From Meloidogyne chitwoodi (lineage: Eukaryota; Nematoda; Chromadorea; Rhabditida; Meloidogynidae), in contig JACZZP010000001.1 in assembly GCA_015183035.1 (NCBI GenBank), forward strand, positions 620,001-684,000: a DNA stretch of 64,000 bases. Direction: 5' to 3'. Numbering within the stretch: position 1 is the stretch's first letter; each line of letters opens with the position of its first letter. A program made the translations under genes and the position numbers. Of the stretch, positions 1 through 10,932 are shown piece by piece. The notes beneath the pieces were generated by a model. It had not been told where the DNA came from and did not search any database. It was given only the letters and a program-made list of their open reading frames with translations.

Positions 1-927
1 ATTTAATTTTCTAAACATACTTTTATAAGATAATTGTAAAGCACAATTTGACTATCATTAAGTTGATCCAAAAAATATGCAGAAATTTTATCACCTTCGT
101 TTGACAATAATTCAAACAAAATATTGCAATCTTCCTCTTTAGTTTTGAGTTCTTTGAAATTTATAAGAAGACGTTCATTAATAACAAAACGACCAAATGT
201 AAATTTCCAAAAATCAAAATTTTGATTATGGAAGGAAAGATAAGCCTTTTGACAATTAAATTTAAATTTAGCAATTTCATTAGCATCGAAAAGTAATTCG
301 ATCATTTTCGGATTAAAAAGAAAATCATCAAAGTTAATATCGCCGAAAACACAACAGAAGATTTTCTCTAACCAATAACGAACAATTTTGAATTCCTTGA
401 TGCTTTTTGGATAAGATGGCAGATCCAAAGTGTAACAAATCTTCTTAAGCGAGGTTTCTATAAAATAATAAGAAATTAATTTATATATAGCTTTTCTAAA
501 AGTAAACAAAAATAACACCTTCTTTGAAACAGAGTAAAGGCTCAGTTTGATCAGAATAACCTGATGATCCTGTAGTATTCACTATGAAAACAGGAATTTT
601 TTTGTCGACAGCAGAAAGCCACTAAAAATTGGGTAAAAAACATTAACTTTAATAAAATGAATACCTTCTCCTCGAGATGAGTATTCAATCATTTTTTTCA
701 ATATTGAGTTTCAGAAGATAACCGTTACTCTTTAAAACAAGCAATTTCAGCACTAAAAGATCTGGAGTAGCAAAACAGAGTTGTTCAAATTTTTTGTGAG
801 CTAATTCATCTTTGTTTTTATTAATAAGATCACAAAAATGACGATTGGTTTGCTTCAACGCAAATAATTCATCAAAGTTGAGAAATTTAAGAATCTTAAG
901 TTGAGTTTCAGTTGATAAATTTTCCAT
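1..927 (-). CDS. F-box-like gene, MENLS type, 3' end outside window
   Basis: The F-box exon starts at the ATG at 925-927 (MENLSTETQLKILKFLNF, then FALKQTNRHFCDLINKNKDELAHKKF). A second exon (WLSAVDKKIPVFIVN, about 620-530) follows an acceptor ending TTTTTAG. The long C-terminal exon (about 460-20) carries LPSYPKSIKEFKIVRYWLEK, FNPKMIELLFDANEI and KFTFGRFVINERLLINF and ends at a donor near position 20, so the last exon lies beyond the window edge. Near the end of the F-box exon the homologous NTHLEEK stretch is one base out of frame with the upstream reading, so this copy may carry a frameshift or use another donor. The inferred role, by homology of the N-terminal motif only, is an SCF substrate adaptor; no signal peptide is visible. 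Confidence 0.7.
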
Positions 928-1296
928 AATTTTTCTTAAGTTTTTAAAGCTAAAAATTAAAATTTAATAATCAAAACAAATCAAATAAATATTAAGGTAA
1001 AATTAAATGTAAATTGTTTCGCTAAATCTGCCTAAAAGAATTAAAAAAAAAATAGGTGAAATAGTATGATATAAAATAGTAGGTATTGATAGAATAAAAG
1101 TAAAGACATTAGATAACCAAGTAAGATAAGTTGGCACCAAAACAACCTAATACATTGGAAATTGGGAAATTGTCTAGTCCATTTATTCGCAAGAAAATAT
1201 TTTAAACCCAAAAATGCATTTATGAATAAAATTAAAATTTTTCTTTCGCAAACTAGAAAAAATTTTTCAATATTTAAAAAGTTTATTTCTAGTTTG
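928..1296. other. A+T-rich spacer upstream of F-box locus 1
   Basis: I see no gene here. The short open frames at 1041-1301 are low-complexity A+T reading frames without paralogues in the window. Confidence 0.5.
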
Positions 1297-1904
1297 GGCA
1301 ATCCTGCAGAATTGCGGTCCCGAAATTTTTTTTATTTTTTTTTCATGAAAACTTGTTTTTAGGGGTTATCGAGGGCGCTGATTACGAATCTGATATCAGA
1401 TTTTGTCTAACACTTGATTTTATCTATGATTTTTCATCAAGTACTTGATTTTTAGCGTCTTTTTATTTTTCTTGATTAGTCATAACTTTGCATAAAATCG
1501 ACCAATCGTGATGATTTTGGTCCCATTCAACTCAGGTCGATAAAAGCTCTCGAATGAGATATCAAATGTATATTTTAATGTAAAATCCCAAAAATCAGAT
1601 TTCTCCAACTATCGTTTTTTCGATTTTCAAAGGCCTGTATCTTGGTTCATCGGCATTTCTGCATCATGGGAGTGGTACCATTAGACTCCGATCTTCGAGA
1701 GGAATCGAATGATATATAACTTGACCGACATCCATTATGTAGTGACCAAAAATCAAGTACTTGATGAAAAATCATAGATAAAATCAAGTGTTAGACAAAA
1801 TCTGATATCAGATTCGTAATCAGCGCCCTCGATAACCCCTAAAAACAAGTTTTCATGAAAAAAAAATAAAAAAAATTTCGGGACCGCAATTCTGCAGGAT
1901 TGCC
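1297..1904. mobile_element. Palindromic MITE with ~165 bp inverted termini
   Basis: The left end GGCAATCCTGCAGAATTGCG (1297 on) is repeated as its reverse complement ending at 1904, and the inversion runs about 165 bp inward, including the block TTTTGTCTAACACTTGATTT. The unpaired middle (about 1462-1742) has no coding capacity. Part of the middle (GGCATTTCTGCATCATGGGA and the following GGTACCATTAGACTC) resembles the interior of the MITE at 8117-8744, so the two belong to related families although their termini differ. Flanking octamers TCTAGTTT and TTTAATTT match at 6 of 8 positions and may be a decayed target duplication. Confidence 0.8.
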
Positions 1905-2059
1905 TTTAATTTTATTAAACATTTACGTTATTTTGACATTAAAATTGAAATTATGTGAATTAAATATAAATAAAATTATTTTATTATTTAATTTAAAATT
2001 ATTTTTTTAATTTGTTCATCATTTAACTTTGTTATAATTATTTATTTTATTTAAAAAAA

Positions 2060-2507
2060 TCACTTTATTCTTTTTGTACACCAACATTGAAATTTAGGAA
2101 AACTACAATGACCTGTTCTAAAACCTTCATTTTTGCAAACATTGATGCACTTAGTATTGTGAAATCTTGGAATACATGCACCTTTTAAAAATAATAAATT
2201 TAATTATGAAATATTTATAACCTAAAATACTTTTAATTTTATATAATTGAGGAATTTAGTATCATTTAAACGTTATATAGTCTTCTAATTAATTTTTAAA
2301 TTTATTAAAAGTGGTTATATTAAATTTGAATTTTCGATTTTATTTTAAATAATTAATAAAAGAAAATTAAATATTTGTCTTAAAAAATAAATTATAATTA
2401 CCTTTATAATTTTTACTTAAAATATCACCAGCAGCTAAAACACCTCCATTCTTATTTAAATTAATTATTAAAATACTAGAAATTAATAAAAATATAATAA
2501 ATTTCAT
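2060..2507 (-). CDS. Defensin-like secreted peptide (CSalphabeta cysteine pattern), two exons
   Basis: Exon 1 (2507-2402) encodes 35 residues: a start, a strongly hydrophobic stretch (FIIFLLISSILII) typical of a signal peptide, then a short spacer ending SKNYK. Its donor is GTAATT. Exon 2 (2181-2060), after an A+T-rich intron ending AAAAG, continues in phase (split Gly codon) and ends at TGA. The predicted precursor is 75 residues. The mature part has six cysteines in the order C..CINVC..GHC..CWC, that is CxxxC, GxC and CxC, the hallmark of the cysteine-stabilised alpha-beta fold of invertebrate defensins. It is rich in Lys/Arg, consistent with an antimicrobial role, but channel-blocking or signalling roles exist in the same fold, so the function is not settled. 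Splice phase, hydrophobic leader and cysteine spacing agree with each other; expression is unknown. Confidence 0.75.
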
Positions 2508-3388
2508 ATTTTATTTTTTAAAATTATTGTTTGATATAAAAATTAATATTTTTATCCAACTTTTATATTAATAATTTTATAAGGAAGTAATAAAAATATT
2601 TTTTTTATTTTTAAGTTAAATATTTACTTTTATTAAAATATCAACGTTTTATTTTTTATTAAAAATAAATAAACAAATAATTTTAAATTTATTTTTATTA
2701 TTTAAATATTAAATTATTAAGATTTAAAATATTTTTTATTAAAAAATAAAAAATATTTTAAATTTCCTGGTAACTTTTTTCTATATATATCCTTATTTTT
2801 TGAATCTTTGAAAAAATTTTTTGAATGTACATATGACAGCTCATTTGAAATAGCTCGTCAAAACATGAAATTAAAAAATTATTGTAAATATTTTTTTTTT
2901 TAAAAATATTTATTTTTTAATACATTGAATTATTTTAATATTTTTTTCTCTTTTATTTTTAATGTTTTATTAAGCAAATAAACAAAAAAAATTATTTAAA
3001 AATTAAAAGTTCCTTATTAAAAATATTTTTTATTATCGAAGAATAAACATATAGAGGCATTAAGTATCACTCTATAAAAAATTGAGAAATAAATTATTAT
3101 TTTTAAATAATCGAATAAAAAGTCCACTAAAACGACAACAAAACATCATCTTATGAAAATTGTAATAAATTGTATGATTAAATTATTTAGTAAAATATTA
3201 AGATATTTTTTATTTTTTAACTCAAAAATTCAATTTAACAGTGAAAAAATTAATTTAAAAAATTATATAAATGACCACAATTTATTAGTTAGAATGCTTT
3301 TAATTGACATGACCTTATTATTTTATTAATAAGATGTCTGTTACATATTTTGTGAAACTTTAAGTCTCTCCGGCCCGTATTCATAGTT
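2508..3388. other. A+T-rich spacer
   Basis: This stretch upstream of the defensin-like gene is dominated by A/T runs. No open frame, inverted repeat or tandem repeat was recognised apart from short homopolymers. Confidence 0.5.
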
Positions 3389-3559
3389 TTAACAAAATAA
3401 TACTAATGCCATAAAAGTAAATTTCTGTCTAGGCAATATTCCATTATATCTAACAATTAATGCATCAAAATTGCTATTTGTTTGTTGAACAGAACATAAT
3501 TGATTAAAATTGAGATATTTGAGAACATCAAGTTTTACTTCAATAGGTAAATTTTGCAT
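3389..3559 (-). pseudogene. Solo F-box exon, MQNLPIE type
   Basis: The reverse strand reads MQNLPIEVKLDVLKYLNF, NQLCSVQQTNSNFDALIV and RYNGILPRQKF for 56 codons, then TAA. It is nearly identical to the first exons at 46318 and 55675 on the other strand. None of the downstream exons of that subtype (WKTAINNQIPLY, FNPEIIKLLF, ENSEDCSNMVSAIDF) follows; the defensin-like gene comes next on this strand. I take it as a detached first exon left by a duplication or rearrangement, although a short free-standing F-box peptide cannot be ruled out. Confidence 0.7.
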
Positions 3560-3747
3560 AATTTTTAAACAAAAATTTAATTAAAAAAAAGATTAAAAAT
3601 AAATTATTGCCAACAAATATGCATTTAAATTAAAAAAAGATAATTTAATAATTTAACTTTAAAACAAAAAATGAATCAAAAAATAAATACATAAAATTCG
3701 ATATGCCTAGAAAAATACATCTACATATTTAAATAATATAAATCATT

Positions 3748-4969
3748 TTATTTGATTTGAATAATTTCAATGGAGCAAAAAAAATCTTCTTCTGGGAATG
3801 CCTCATTTGTTGCAAAAGTCCAAAAAATTGAAAACATAATTTTAGGATTATGAATATTTGTAATTTTATAATGTTTTTTTAAATCGTTGTTTTCACTCAT
3901 TTCAACTCCTTTGATAATTAACCCAAAACGAGGCAAATCTTCTGCACCGAAACTAATATTAGCCACTATTTTTGTCAAATCTTTTGATGTTTCTAGATGC
4001 TAAAATATTTAAATTAATTTTTATAAACTTAATTATTAACTTACATTTATAAGATTGTTGTAAAGTACAATTTGATTATCATTGCTAAGTTCATCAAAAG
4101 TAACTTCAGGAATTCTATGACCTTCGTTTAACAATATTTCTAATAAATAATTGATGTTTTCCTTTGTGATGTTTCCGCCTTCACTTTTTATCACAATACC
4201 TTTACTAATGACCAAACGATCAAAGGTAAACTTCCAAGCTTTAGTATTCTTATTATTAAAATAAATAGAAGCAATTTGACAATTAAATTTTAATTTAGAA
4301 ATCTCCTCGTCATCAAAAAGCAATTTGATCATTTTTGGATTGAAAACAAAATTTCCAATGTTAAGCCTATAATAAACACATTTGAAGATTTGCTTTAACC
4401 AATAACGAACAATTTTCAATTCCTCGATGTTTTTTGGAATTAATGGCAATTTCAAATTAAAAGTCTTTCTCTCTGAGCCCTCTACTATAAAATAATATAA
4501 TTATTAATTTATAAATTTAAATAAAAATTTTCAAAAAATGAAGAAAATTTTTAAGTTATTTATTTTACCTTCTTTAAAATCGAGGAAAGGTTCAACTTTA
4601 ACATTAGAAACATATAAGTTTCGAATATTTTGTATAAAGACAGGAATTTGTTTATCCAAAGCAGACAGCCACTAAATAATGAAAGAAAAAATTAAAATTT
4701 AATAATAAAATGACAACCTTTTCTTGAAGATGATTACTCAACGGAGAATTGATTGCTTCAAAGTCTTTTTTAAAAAAAATCATTTCATCCTTCTTATAAC
4801 AAATATTTAAGTTTTCAATAAACAATACGAATTTTTTATGAGCCAATTCATTTTCGTATTTATTAATAAATTCATAGAAATGGCGATTGGTTTGCTTAAT
4901 TTTGTGCAATTCATCAAAGTTGAGATTTTTTAGAATCTGAAGTTGAATTTCTGCAGGCAAATATTCCAT
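3748..4969 (-). CDS. F-box-like gene, MEYLPAE type, apparently intact
   Basis: The start is the ATG at 4967-4969. Exon 1 encodes MEYLPAEIQLQILKNLNF, DELHKIKQTNRHFYEFINKY, ENELAHKKF and ends SNHLQEK before GTTGTC. The WLSALDKQIPVFIQN exon follows (about 4673 to 4570). The long exon (about 4488-4045) carries LPLIPKNIEELKIVRYWLKQ, FNPKMIKLLFDDEEI and FTFDRLVIS and ends LINN in phase 0. The last exon (3999-3748) encodes HLETSKDL, LIIKGVEMSENND, YKITNIHNPKIMF and IEIIQIK. All junctions have GT/AG. It is a close duplicate of the copy at 13774-14993; a sequence block matching the family promoter lies upstream at 5041-5135. The C-terminal region resembles no domain I can name, so the substrate is unknown. 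Confidence 0.8.
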
Positions 4970-5040
4970 AATTTTTTATAAATTTTTAAACTGAAAAAGA
5001 AAAGAAAATATTTAATAAAATACAGAATATTAGGGCACAA

Positions 5041-5135
5041 AAATGGAATCAAATAAGTTTAATTAATCTAATTGTGTTTCTTTTATAGGAAAGAAAAAGA
5101 GAAGATGAATTGTCATTTCAGTCAAAACGCCATTC
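5041..5135 (-). promoter_or_regulatory. Shared F-box upstream block (GGCGTTTTGACT box plus TATA)
   Basis: Reverse strand: GGCGTTTTGACTGAAATGAC, then TATAAAAGAAACA about 45 bp on. The same ordered elements occur upstream of loci at 13774, 38335, 48577 and 62084. It lies 70-165 bp upstream of the ATG of the 3748-4969 gene. Promoter function is inferred from conservation and the TATA match. Confidence 0.55.
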
Positions 5136-5139
5136 GCGT

Positions 5140-6043
5140 TTATTTAAATTATTTAATATTTACAACACTAATAATCTAATTACATAAATAGTAGCTTAAT
5201 AATCACGTCAAAAACAAAAATAATTTTAAAAAATTTTTTTTAATTATCTTTTTTATTTTAAAATAGAAATAACAATTGTATCAGCACTAGGTTATCTCAA
5301 ACTTCTCCTTGTCTGCCTTAATATTTTAATCCATAGTAATAACCAATTATATATAACCAAATTATCTTGCTTTTAAAAAACACTCTCGAATGAATTCAAA
5401 ATTATTTAATAATATTAAGTAAAATGAAAGAGAAAAATATTTATTATTCAATTTATTCCCATCCTTCACAAATATTATATTAAATAAATAAAATACGTTT
5501 GTTAGATTTTATAAATAATTTAAAAATAAAATACCTAATTATAAAATATTTTTGTAAATTTTAAAATATTAATATCTCTAAATCAAAACCAGGTTGTTTA
5601 GCTGTTTTCTTTTTTAAACATTAATAAATTGCTTAATTTAAAATTAAATATCTTTAATTTGATTGATTTTTATTTATTTAATTTTTCTCCAAAACATTTT
5701 TTTGAATATATGGACTTTAATCTTTTTTATAAAATGTTTAGTTTTAAATATTTTCTCAGTCAGAATTTTGCTTTTACAAAAAAAAGTTTAAAAATAAAAG
5801 TTTGCCTCAGACTAAAATATATATTTTAGTAAGAAGAGTAAACGCTTCTAAGTAGGTACAAATAATAATCTATATAAATTTTCTACTCATTAATTTTCAA
5901 AAATATATGCTAAAATTTAAATAAATTTTCTTAATTTTATTTTTTAAAAACTTTTCAGAATTTTACTTAAATATTATTTTGTTCAACTGAAATTTAATAT
6001 TTAATTTATTGATAAATTTTGAATCAAAAATTTAAAAAAAATA
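5140..6043. other. A+T-rich spacer between divergent F-box loci
   Basis: It separates the reverse-strand locus at 3748 from the forward one at 6044. I see no gene, no tandem repeat and no long inverted repeat; the open frame at 5629-5829 is F/L/K-rich A+T noise. Confidence 0.5.
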
Positions 6044-6652
6044 ATGGAATATTTACCAGCAGAAATACAACTTAAAATTCTCAAAAATCTCAACTTTAAT
6101 GAATTATTTGCATTTAAACAAACAAATCGACATTTTTATGATTTTATTAATAAATACAAAGATGCATTGTTTTCTCATAAAAGATTTAAAAATCTTACAT
6201 TTGTAAATATTGTAATTTTTAATAAAATTTAATTTTATTAATTAAGACGTTTGGAGATTATAAGGAACTAAAACTTGAAACAATTAATATTCCTTTAAAT
6301 AATAATCTTCAAGAAAAGGTATAAAGAAAATTTTATTAAAATTATTTAAATTAATTGTTCAGTGGCAATCTGTTGTGGATAAAAAAATTAAAATTCCTAC
6401 TTATTTAAATAACGATGTATTTCTTTAGTTTATTTCATCTTAAAAATTATATTTTTTGAAAAATTTTAGAAATGAATTATTTATAAATTTTTTTAAAGAG
6501 CTAGTCTAATTAGAAGAAATTCAAAATTTAATTAGATTTAACAAAATTATATTTATTTATTTTTAATATACTTTTTCTCCGTGTTCGACAAGTTCTTTTG
6601 AATTATACCTAAATAGTCATTTCTAAAATTTTTTGAAAAAAATAAATAAATA

Positions 6653-7676
6653 GGGTACTTTTTTCGTTTGGGGGGCACTTTCTGCGGACATTTTTTGCGG
6701 ACAATTATTATTATATATTTTATTAGTTGATTTTTGCCTAAGGCAATAAAGGGTGTAAATTGATTAACAAAATTGCATAATGTTTTTACCTTGTCATTTT
6801 AACATTATAAAGTAATATTCGATAAAATGACTCAAAATCTTAAAAACTGGCAGAAGCTGAAAAGACGCCATAAAGCAGAATTGGTACTTGTGTGTTATCC
6901 CTACGGACTTTTTGCGGACTTTTTTTTTGCGGACAAATACCAATTTTTTCTTTTCTTTCTCCATGTACCGTTGTCACTCAGAATCAATCAATTAAATTTG
7001 ATTCATAATATATATGAAAAGTTAAGAAAAAGTGCTGTTTTATCATTTCTATTCAAGTTTATTAGCTATTTTATTTATAATGAAAATTTGGGATTTGCCA
7101 ACAACTGAATTATGATTAGGTACAACTTCGTAGACCCCGAAACTGGATGTAATACTCAAAAAGTGGAAAGGATGTGGGGAAGTGCCAAATGGCGTAATAA
7201 GAAACATCGAGGGACAGCACGTCACCACTTGGATAGTTATTTTGCAGAATTTATGTGGAGAAAAATGATTGGTGATAGAGACGTTTTTGAAGAAATTATG
7301 ATTGTTTGGGGAAATATTGGCCATTGGATTGATTTTTTCTTTTATATATTTTCTCTTTTAAAAAATAAATTTTGTCCGCAAAAAAAAAAAGTCCGCAAAA
7401 AGTCCGTAGGGATAACACACAAGTACCGCAGAATTTGGAACAGCAGAAACAACACTTGAGAGCTATATTCATGAATTTGTATGGAGACAACGTTTTAAAG
7501 GACCAGATTGTTTTTTTCATTTAATTTCACAAATTGTCAATCATGATTCTTATTTGTGAATAAAGTCAATATATGCCTTAAGGAAAAATTCAAAATAGGT
7601 AACATATACTAATAAAATATATAATAATAATTGTCCGCAAAAAATGTCCGCAGAAAGTGCCCCCCAAACGAAAAAA
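6653..7676 (+). mobile_element. Merlin-type (IS1595/ISXO2-like) element, itself interrupted
   Basis: Termini GGGGGGCACTTTCTGCGGAC (from about 6670) and its reverse complement (ending about 7669) extend inward for about 60 bp through TTTTTTGCGGACAATTATT. Flanks on both sides read ATAAATAAAT, suggesting a target duplication, though the outermost base cannot be fixed in this A/T-rich context. Joining 6827-6882 to the sequence after 7435 gives a reading with NWQKLKRRHKAEF, TTLESYIHEFVWRQRF and HLISQIVNHD, which resembles the C-terminal part of ISXO2-like DDE transposases. Only this tail survives, so the copy is non-autonomous. Confidence 0.7.
6883..7427 (+). mobile_element. Second Merlin-type element inserted into the first
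   Basis: Inverted termini begin GGTACTTGTGTGTTATCCCT and run about 55 bp through TACGGACTTTTTGCGGAC. The insertion is flanked by the direct repeat GCAGAATT (6875-6882 and 7428-7435), an 8-bp target duplication as known for Merlin elements. It interrupts the transposase remnant of the outer element. Inside, 7112-7330 encodes RYNFVDPETGCNTQKVERMW, GSAKWRNKKHRGTARHHLDS and YFAEFMWRKMIG, a good match to the C-terminal half of ISXO2/Merlin DDE transposases (the NFVDP..THTQ..E..W..K pattern and the final E of the DDE triad region). The N-terminal half is missing. Confidence 0.85.
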
Positions 7677-8116
7677 ATAAATAAATTAGAGTATAGCTTT
7701 ACTTATAATGAAGTTAGGAGGAACTTTACTTTTGATAAATGTTTGGATTTAAATTTTTTTTCTGCAGGTAATATTTATTTATTAAAAATACTCTTCTATC
7801 AAAAAAATATATAATTTTAAATATCAGATAAAATTGACATTTTGCCAATTATCAAAATGTTAATAAATAAATATTAGAATTGAAACTTTGCTTAAATAAA
7901 ATAATAAATAATTATTTAAATTAATTAATTAATATTTTTATTTTATTTACTAGAAAGCCCACAAGAAAAGGCTTTTTCTTTGAAATTTCCATTATTTCCT
8001 CAAAACATTGAAGAATTTAAATTTATTCGTTATTGGCTAGAACAAATCTCCCGCTGCTTTTTCGATTTTATTGAATTTAATTATTTTATTTTTAATCCAG
8101 AAATAATTAAATTAAC

Positions 8117-8744
8117 GGCTGTACTATAGTATACCGGACGCAAAATTTTGTATCAAAAGACATACCATTCGATTCGTCTCGACGAGCTGAGTCGAATGGT
8201 ACAACTCTCGTGATGCGGAAATTCCTATGAACCGAGATACTGGTCCCTGAAAATCGAAAAACCATAGAGGGGAGTAAGCTCCTCTTTGTGATTACCGCGG
8301 CTGCTCATAAATTGTTTTCGCTGAATTAATTATTTTGTTGTAATTATAGCTGTAGAATAACGCATGTACCAAAAAGCCAACCAGGGATGGGCTCTCACAC
8401 GAAGAAGTCATAAAACACTCACTATAGGTCCAAGTTTGGCGTGTTTCCATCAAACTTCGATCCTTCATAACTTTGTTCATAATCGTTCAATCACGATGAT
8501 TTTCATCTCATTCGATAGGTCTCGACGAGCTCTTTCGAATGAGCTATCATATTCATATTTGAATTTTTAACCCAAAAATGTGCTTACTCCCCCCTTTGGG
8601 TTTTCGAATTTTAGGGGCTTGTATCTCGACTTTTAGGCATTTCCGCATCATGAGATTAGTACCATTCGACTCAGCTCGTCGAGACGAATCGAATGGTATG
8701 TCTTTTGATACAAAATATTGCGTCCGGTATACTATAGTATATCC
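8117..8744. mobile_element. MITE inserted in an F-box coding exon, 8-bp target duplication
   Basis: The direct repeat AAATTAAC (8109-8116 and 8745-8752) brackets the element. The ends are inverted: TACTATAGTATACCGGACGC near the left edge and its complement near the right, continuing through CATACCATTCGATTCGTCTC and the adjacent GACGAGCTGAGTCGAATGG. An 8-bp duplication fits hAT or Merlin-like transposition. Removing one repeat and the element restores the exon reading KLTFDNEEINKLKF. The open frames at 8292-8480 and 8364-8570 lie wholly inside it and are not genes. Confidence 0.9.
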
Positions 8745-9466
8745 AAATTAACTTTTGATAATGAAGAAATTAATAAATTAAAATTTAATTGTCGCAGGGC
8801 CTTAATTTATTTTAATTATCGAAATGTTAATGTTTTTAAATTTACTTTTGATCGTTTGGTTATTAGCGAATATTTAATTATATTTATTACAAGTAACTTA
8901 ACTGAAGAAGAAGAAAACAATATTTTATTTAAATTATTGTCAAACGCAGGTGATAGAATTCCTAAAATTGAGTTTTCTCAAATAATTTATCCAAATACTC
9001 TCTACAATCTAATAAACGTAAAAAGGGTTTATTTGAGTCTTTTATAAATTTTAAAATTTATTTTAGCATTTAGAAACATCAACAGACTTGACAAAAATAA
9101 TTCCAAAAATAATATTAAATTGTAAATATAAATATTGGTCTCGTTCTGAATTAATTGTTAGAGGAGTTGAAATGAGTGAAAGCAACGATTTAAAAAAATG
9201 TTATAAAATTAAAAATATTAATGACTCTAAAATTATTTTTTTAATTAAATGGTTCTTCAAATTTGATGAAAACGATTTTATCGATTCCATTGAGATTAAT
9301 CGATTATATTTAAATTAATTTGTTTTTTTATTATTAATATTTTAATTAATTAATTATTTTTATCTATTTATTTTTAAAAAATATAAACATTTTAAATTTA
9401 TTTTAAAAAAATTAAAAAATAAAATTTTTTAGTTATAAAAGTCTTTGTTTTTCTGTTTGTTAATTT

Positions 9467-10675
9467 TTAAACACGCATTTTTGTTTTTAGTAGAGAAGAT
9501 CGTTGAGGGCAAGGGCAATACTTAAAATATATTTTTAAATTATTTTAAAAAATATTAAAAAAAAATACCTGTGCATCAGCACCAGGTTGTCCAGCTGGTC
9601 CTTTATGGCCTTGTCTGCCCTGTTTACCTGTTGGTCCAGGCAATCCTGCAGATCCCATAGGTCCAGGAGATCCTTCTGGACCTGACTTTCCGGTCTATAA
9701 AATTGACAAAAATAATTTTAAATTAAATTTTTGGAGACCATTCCTGTTGGTCCGTTCTTTCCAGGCCGTCCAGGAGCTCCCTGTTGTCCTTTAGGTCCAG
9801 CAATTGTTGTACTATAAATTATAAAGATTTCATTTTTTAATTTAAAAAACAAACTAGGTAACAGCATTTCTTCCGGTATGTCCTTTTTGTCCAACATTTC
9901 CAGGCTTTCCTGGGGGACCGATAGGGCCTTGTGGACCTGGCAGGCCTGGAGGACCACTTAAACTACCTATAATTTTTTAAAAATATTTTTTGGGCAAAAG
10001 CCGTTTGTAAACTTCTTCCTGGTTGACCGGGTCTTCCAGATTGTCCATGCCGGCCTTGTGCACCTTCCTTTCCTGGTTGACCGGGAGGTCCCGCTGGACA
10101 TCGTTGACATGCTTGACTTGGCAATGGGCAAGGCGGCGCTGGAAAGGTCGATTTTAATTTTTAATTTAAAAAGGTCTTTTAGAGTCTTACCTTGTTGGCC
10201 CGGCATTCCAGCTTGACCTTTAAGTCCAGGTTTACCAATATGTCCATTTTGACCAGGAAGTCCAGGTGGACCAGGAGGTCCTGGCGAGCCTAAATATATC
10301 TTAATTTAAAGTAATAATAACATTAGAGTCTTACAAACAACACGAAGTGGTTCGCATTGGCAATAACTGGGAAGATTACGTTTTCGACGGAACACAGACT
10401 CAAGTGGGTTATTACGTGGTATACTCTGAGGAATAACAGTCAGTTGTAATTCCATAAGATCATTCCAAGAAGAATCAGTATTTACACGGAATGCCTAAGA
10501 ATGAAGAAAAAAATTTAAAAAAATTTCAAAATTATTTTACCTGTACCCCATCCAGAACACGATCATTTAACTCATTAATTTGTAAATAAAGATTGGGAAG
10601 TACAATTAAAGTTGAAAGAACTGCTAATAATGAGCTTAAACAAGCCACTCCAATAACTATTTTAGTTTCATTCAT
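9467..10675 (-). CDS. Nematode cuticle collagen (downstream copy)
   Basis: The start is the ATG at 10673-10675. Exon 1 (10675-10541, 45 codons) is MNETKIVIGVACLSSLLAVL plus more hydrophobic sequence, the membrane/signal anchor of cuticle collagens. Exon 2 (10494 to about 10333) encodes AFRVNTDSSWNDLMELQL, the furin-like site RRKRN and YCQCEP. Later exons carry Gly-X-Y repeats (PGPPGPPGLPGQNG; AGPPGQPGKEG; GPPGLPGPQG; AGPKGQQGAPG; GPEGSPGPMG) with interruptions and the cysteine cluster PCPLPSQACQRCPAG. The last exon ends YCPCPQRSS...KTKMRV and TAG/TAA-type stop TAA at 9467-9469. The protein is secreted, cleaved and cross-linked in the cuticle. A paralogue with the same exon plan lies just upstream at 11547-12768. 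All inferred introns have GT..AG. Confidence 0.9.
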
Positions 10676-10857
10676 TTTTATAAAAATTATTTTTATTCGA
10701 ATTAACTAAAAATTAATTAATTGGGAAGAACTATTTAAAAGAAAAATTAAATTGCAAAAAAAATTCTTTATTTTTTTTGTTTGATTTTTGATCACCAAAT
10801 AACTGCAAAAACTTCAAGGTTATTTATTTTGTTTAATTGAAACATTTTTTAACGTTA

Positions 10858-10932
10858 CGAGTGAAAAGAAAAGAAAAGAGAGAAGAAAAGAAAAGAGAGA
10901 AGAAAAGAGAGAAGAAAAGAGAAAAGAAAAGA
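10858..10932. repeat. Purine minisatellite (GAAAAGAAAAGAGA)
   Basis: Irregular tandem copies of GAAAAGA/GAGAGAA lie between the two collagen genes. About 100 bp further on (10990-11095) there is a run of A/T tracts of the form AAATTTTTTTGAAA. The rest of 10676-11546 holds no gene I can see; it must contain the promoter of the downstream collagen. Confidence 0.7.

Larger units (their letters stand above)
6044..9318 (+). pseudogene. F-box-like gene disrupted by Merlin and MITE insertions
   Basis: Exon 1 starts at 6044 (MEYLPAEIQLKILKNLNF, FKQTNRHFYDFINKYKD) and ends ..LTF before GTAAAT. Linker exon 2 (about 6246-6319) and the WQSVVDKKIKIPTYL exon (from about 6362) follow. A nested pair of Merlin-type elements (6653-7676) separates these from the C-terminal exon, which begins about 7955 (FKFPLFPQNIEEFKFIRYW, FNPEIIKLT). 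That exon is split by a 628 bp MITE at 8117-8744 with an 8-bp duplication and resumes FDNEEINKLKFNC, FTFDRLVIS. The last exon (9067-9318) encodes LIVRGVEMSESND and IEINRLYLN. Without removal of the MITE from the transcript the reading frame is broken, so this copy is probably non-functional. Confidence 0.8.

Noticed and set aside
1041..1362. Leu/Phe-rich open frame as membrane protein
   Set aside because: A+T-rich random frame, partly running into a MITE, with an overlapping frame on the other strand.
8292..8570. Overlapping open frames on both strands as genes
   Set aside because: They lie inside the MITE with inverted ends at 8117-8744 and have no similarity to other genes in the window.
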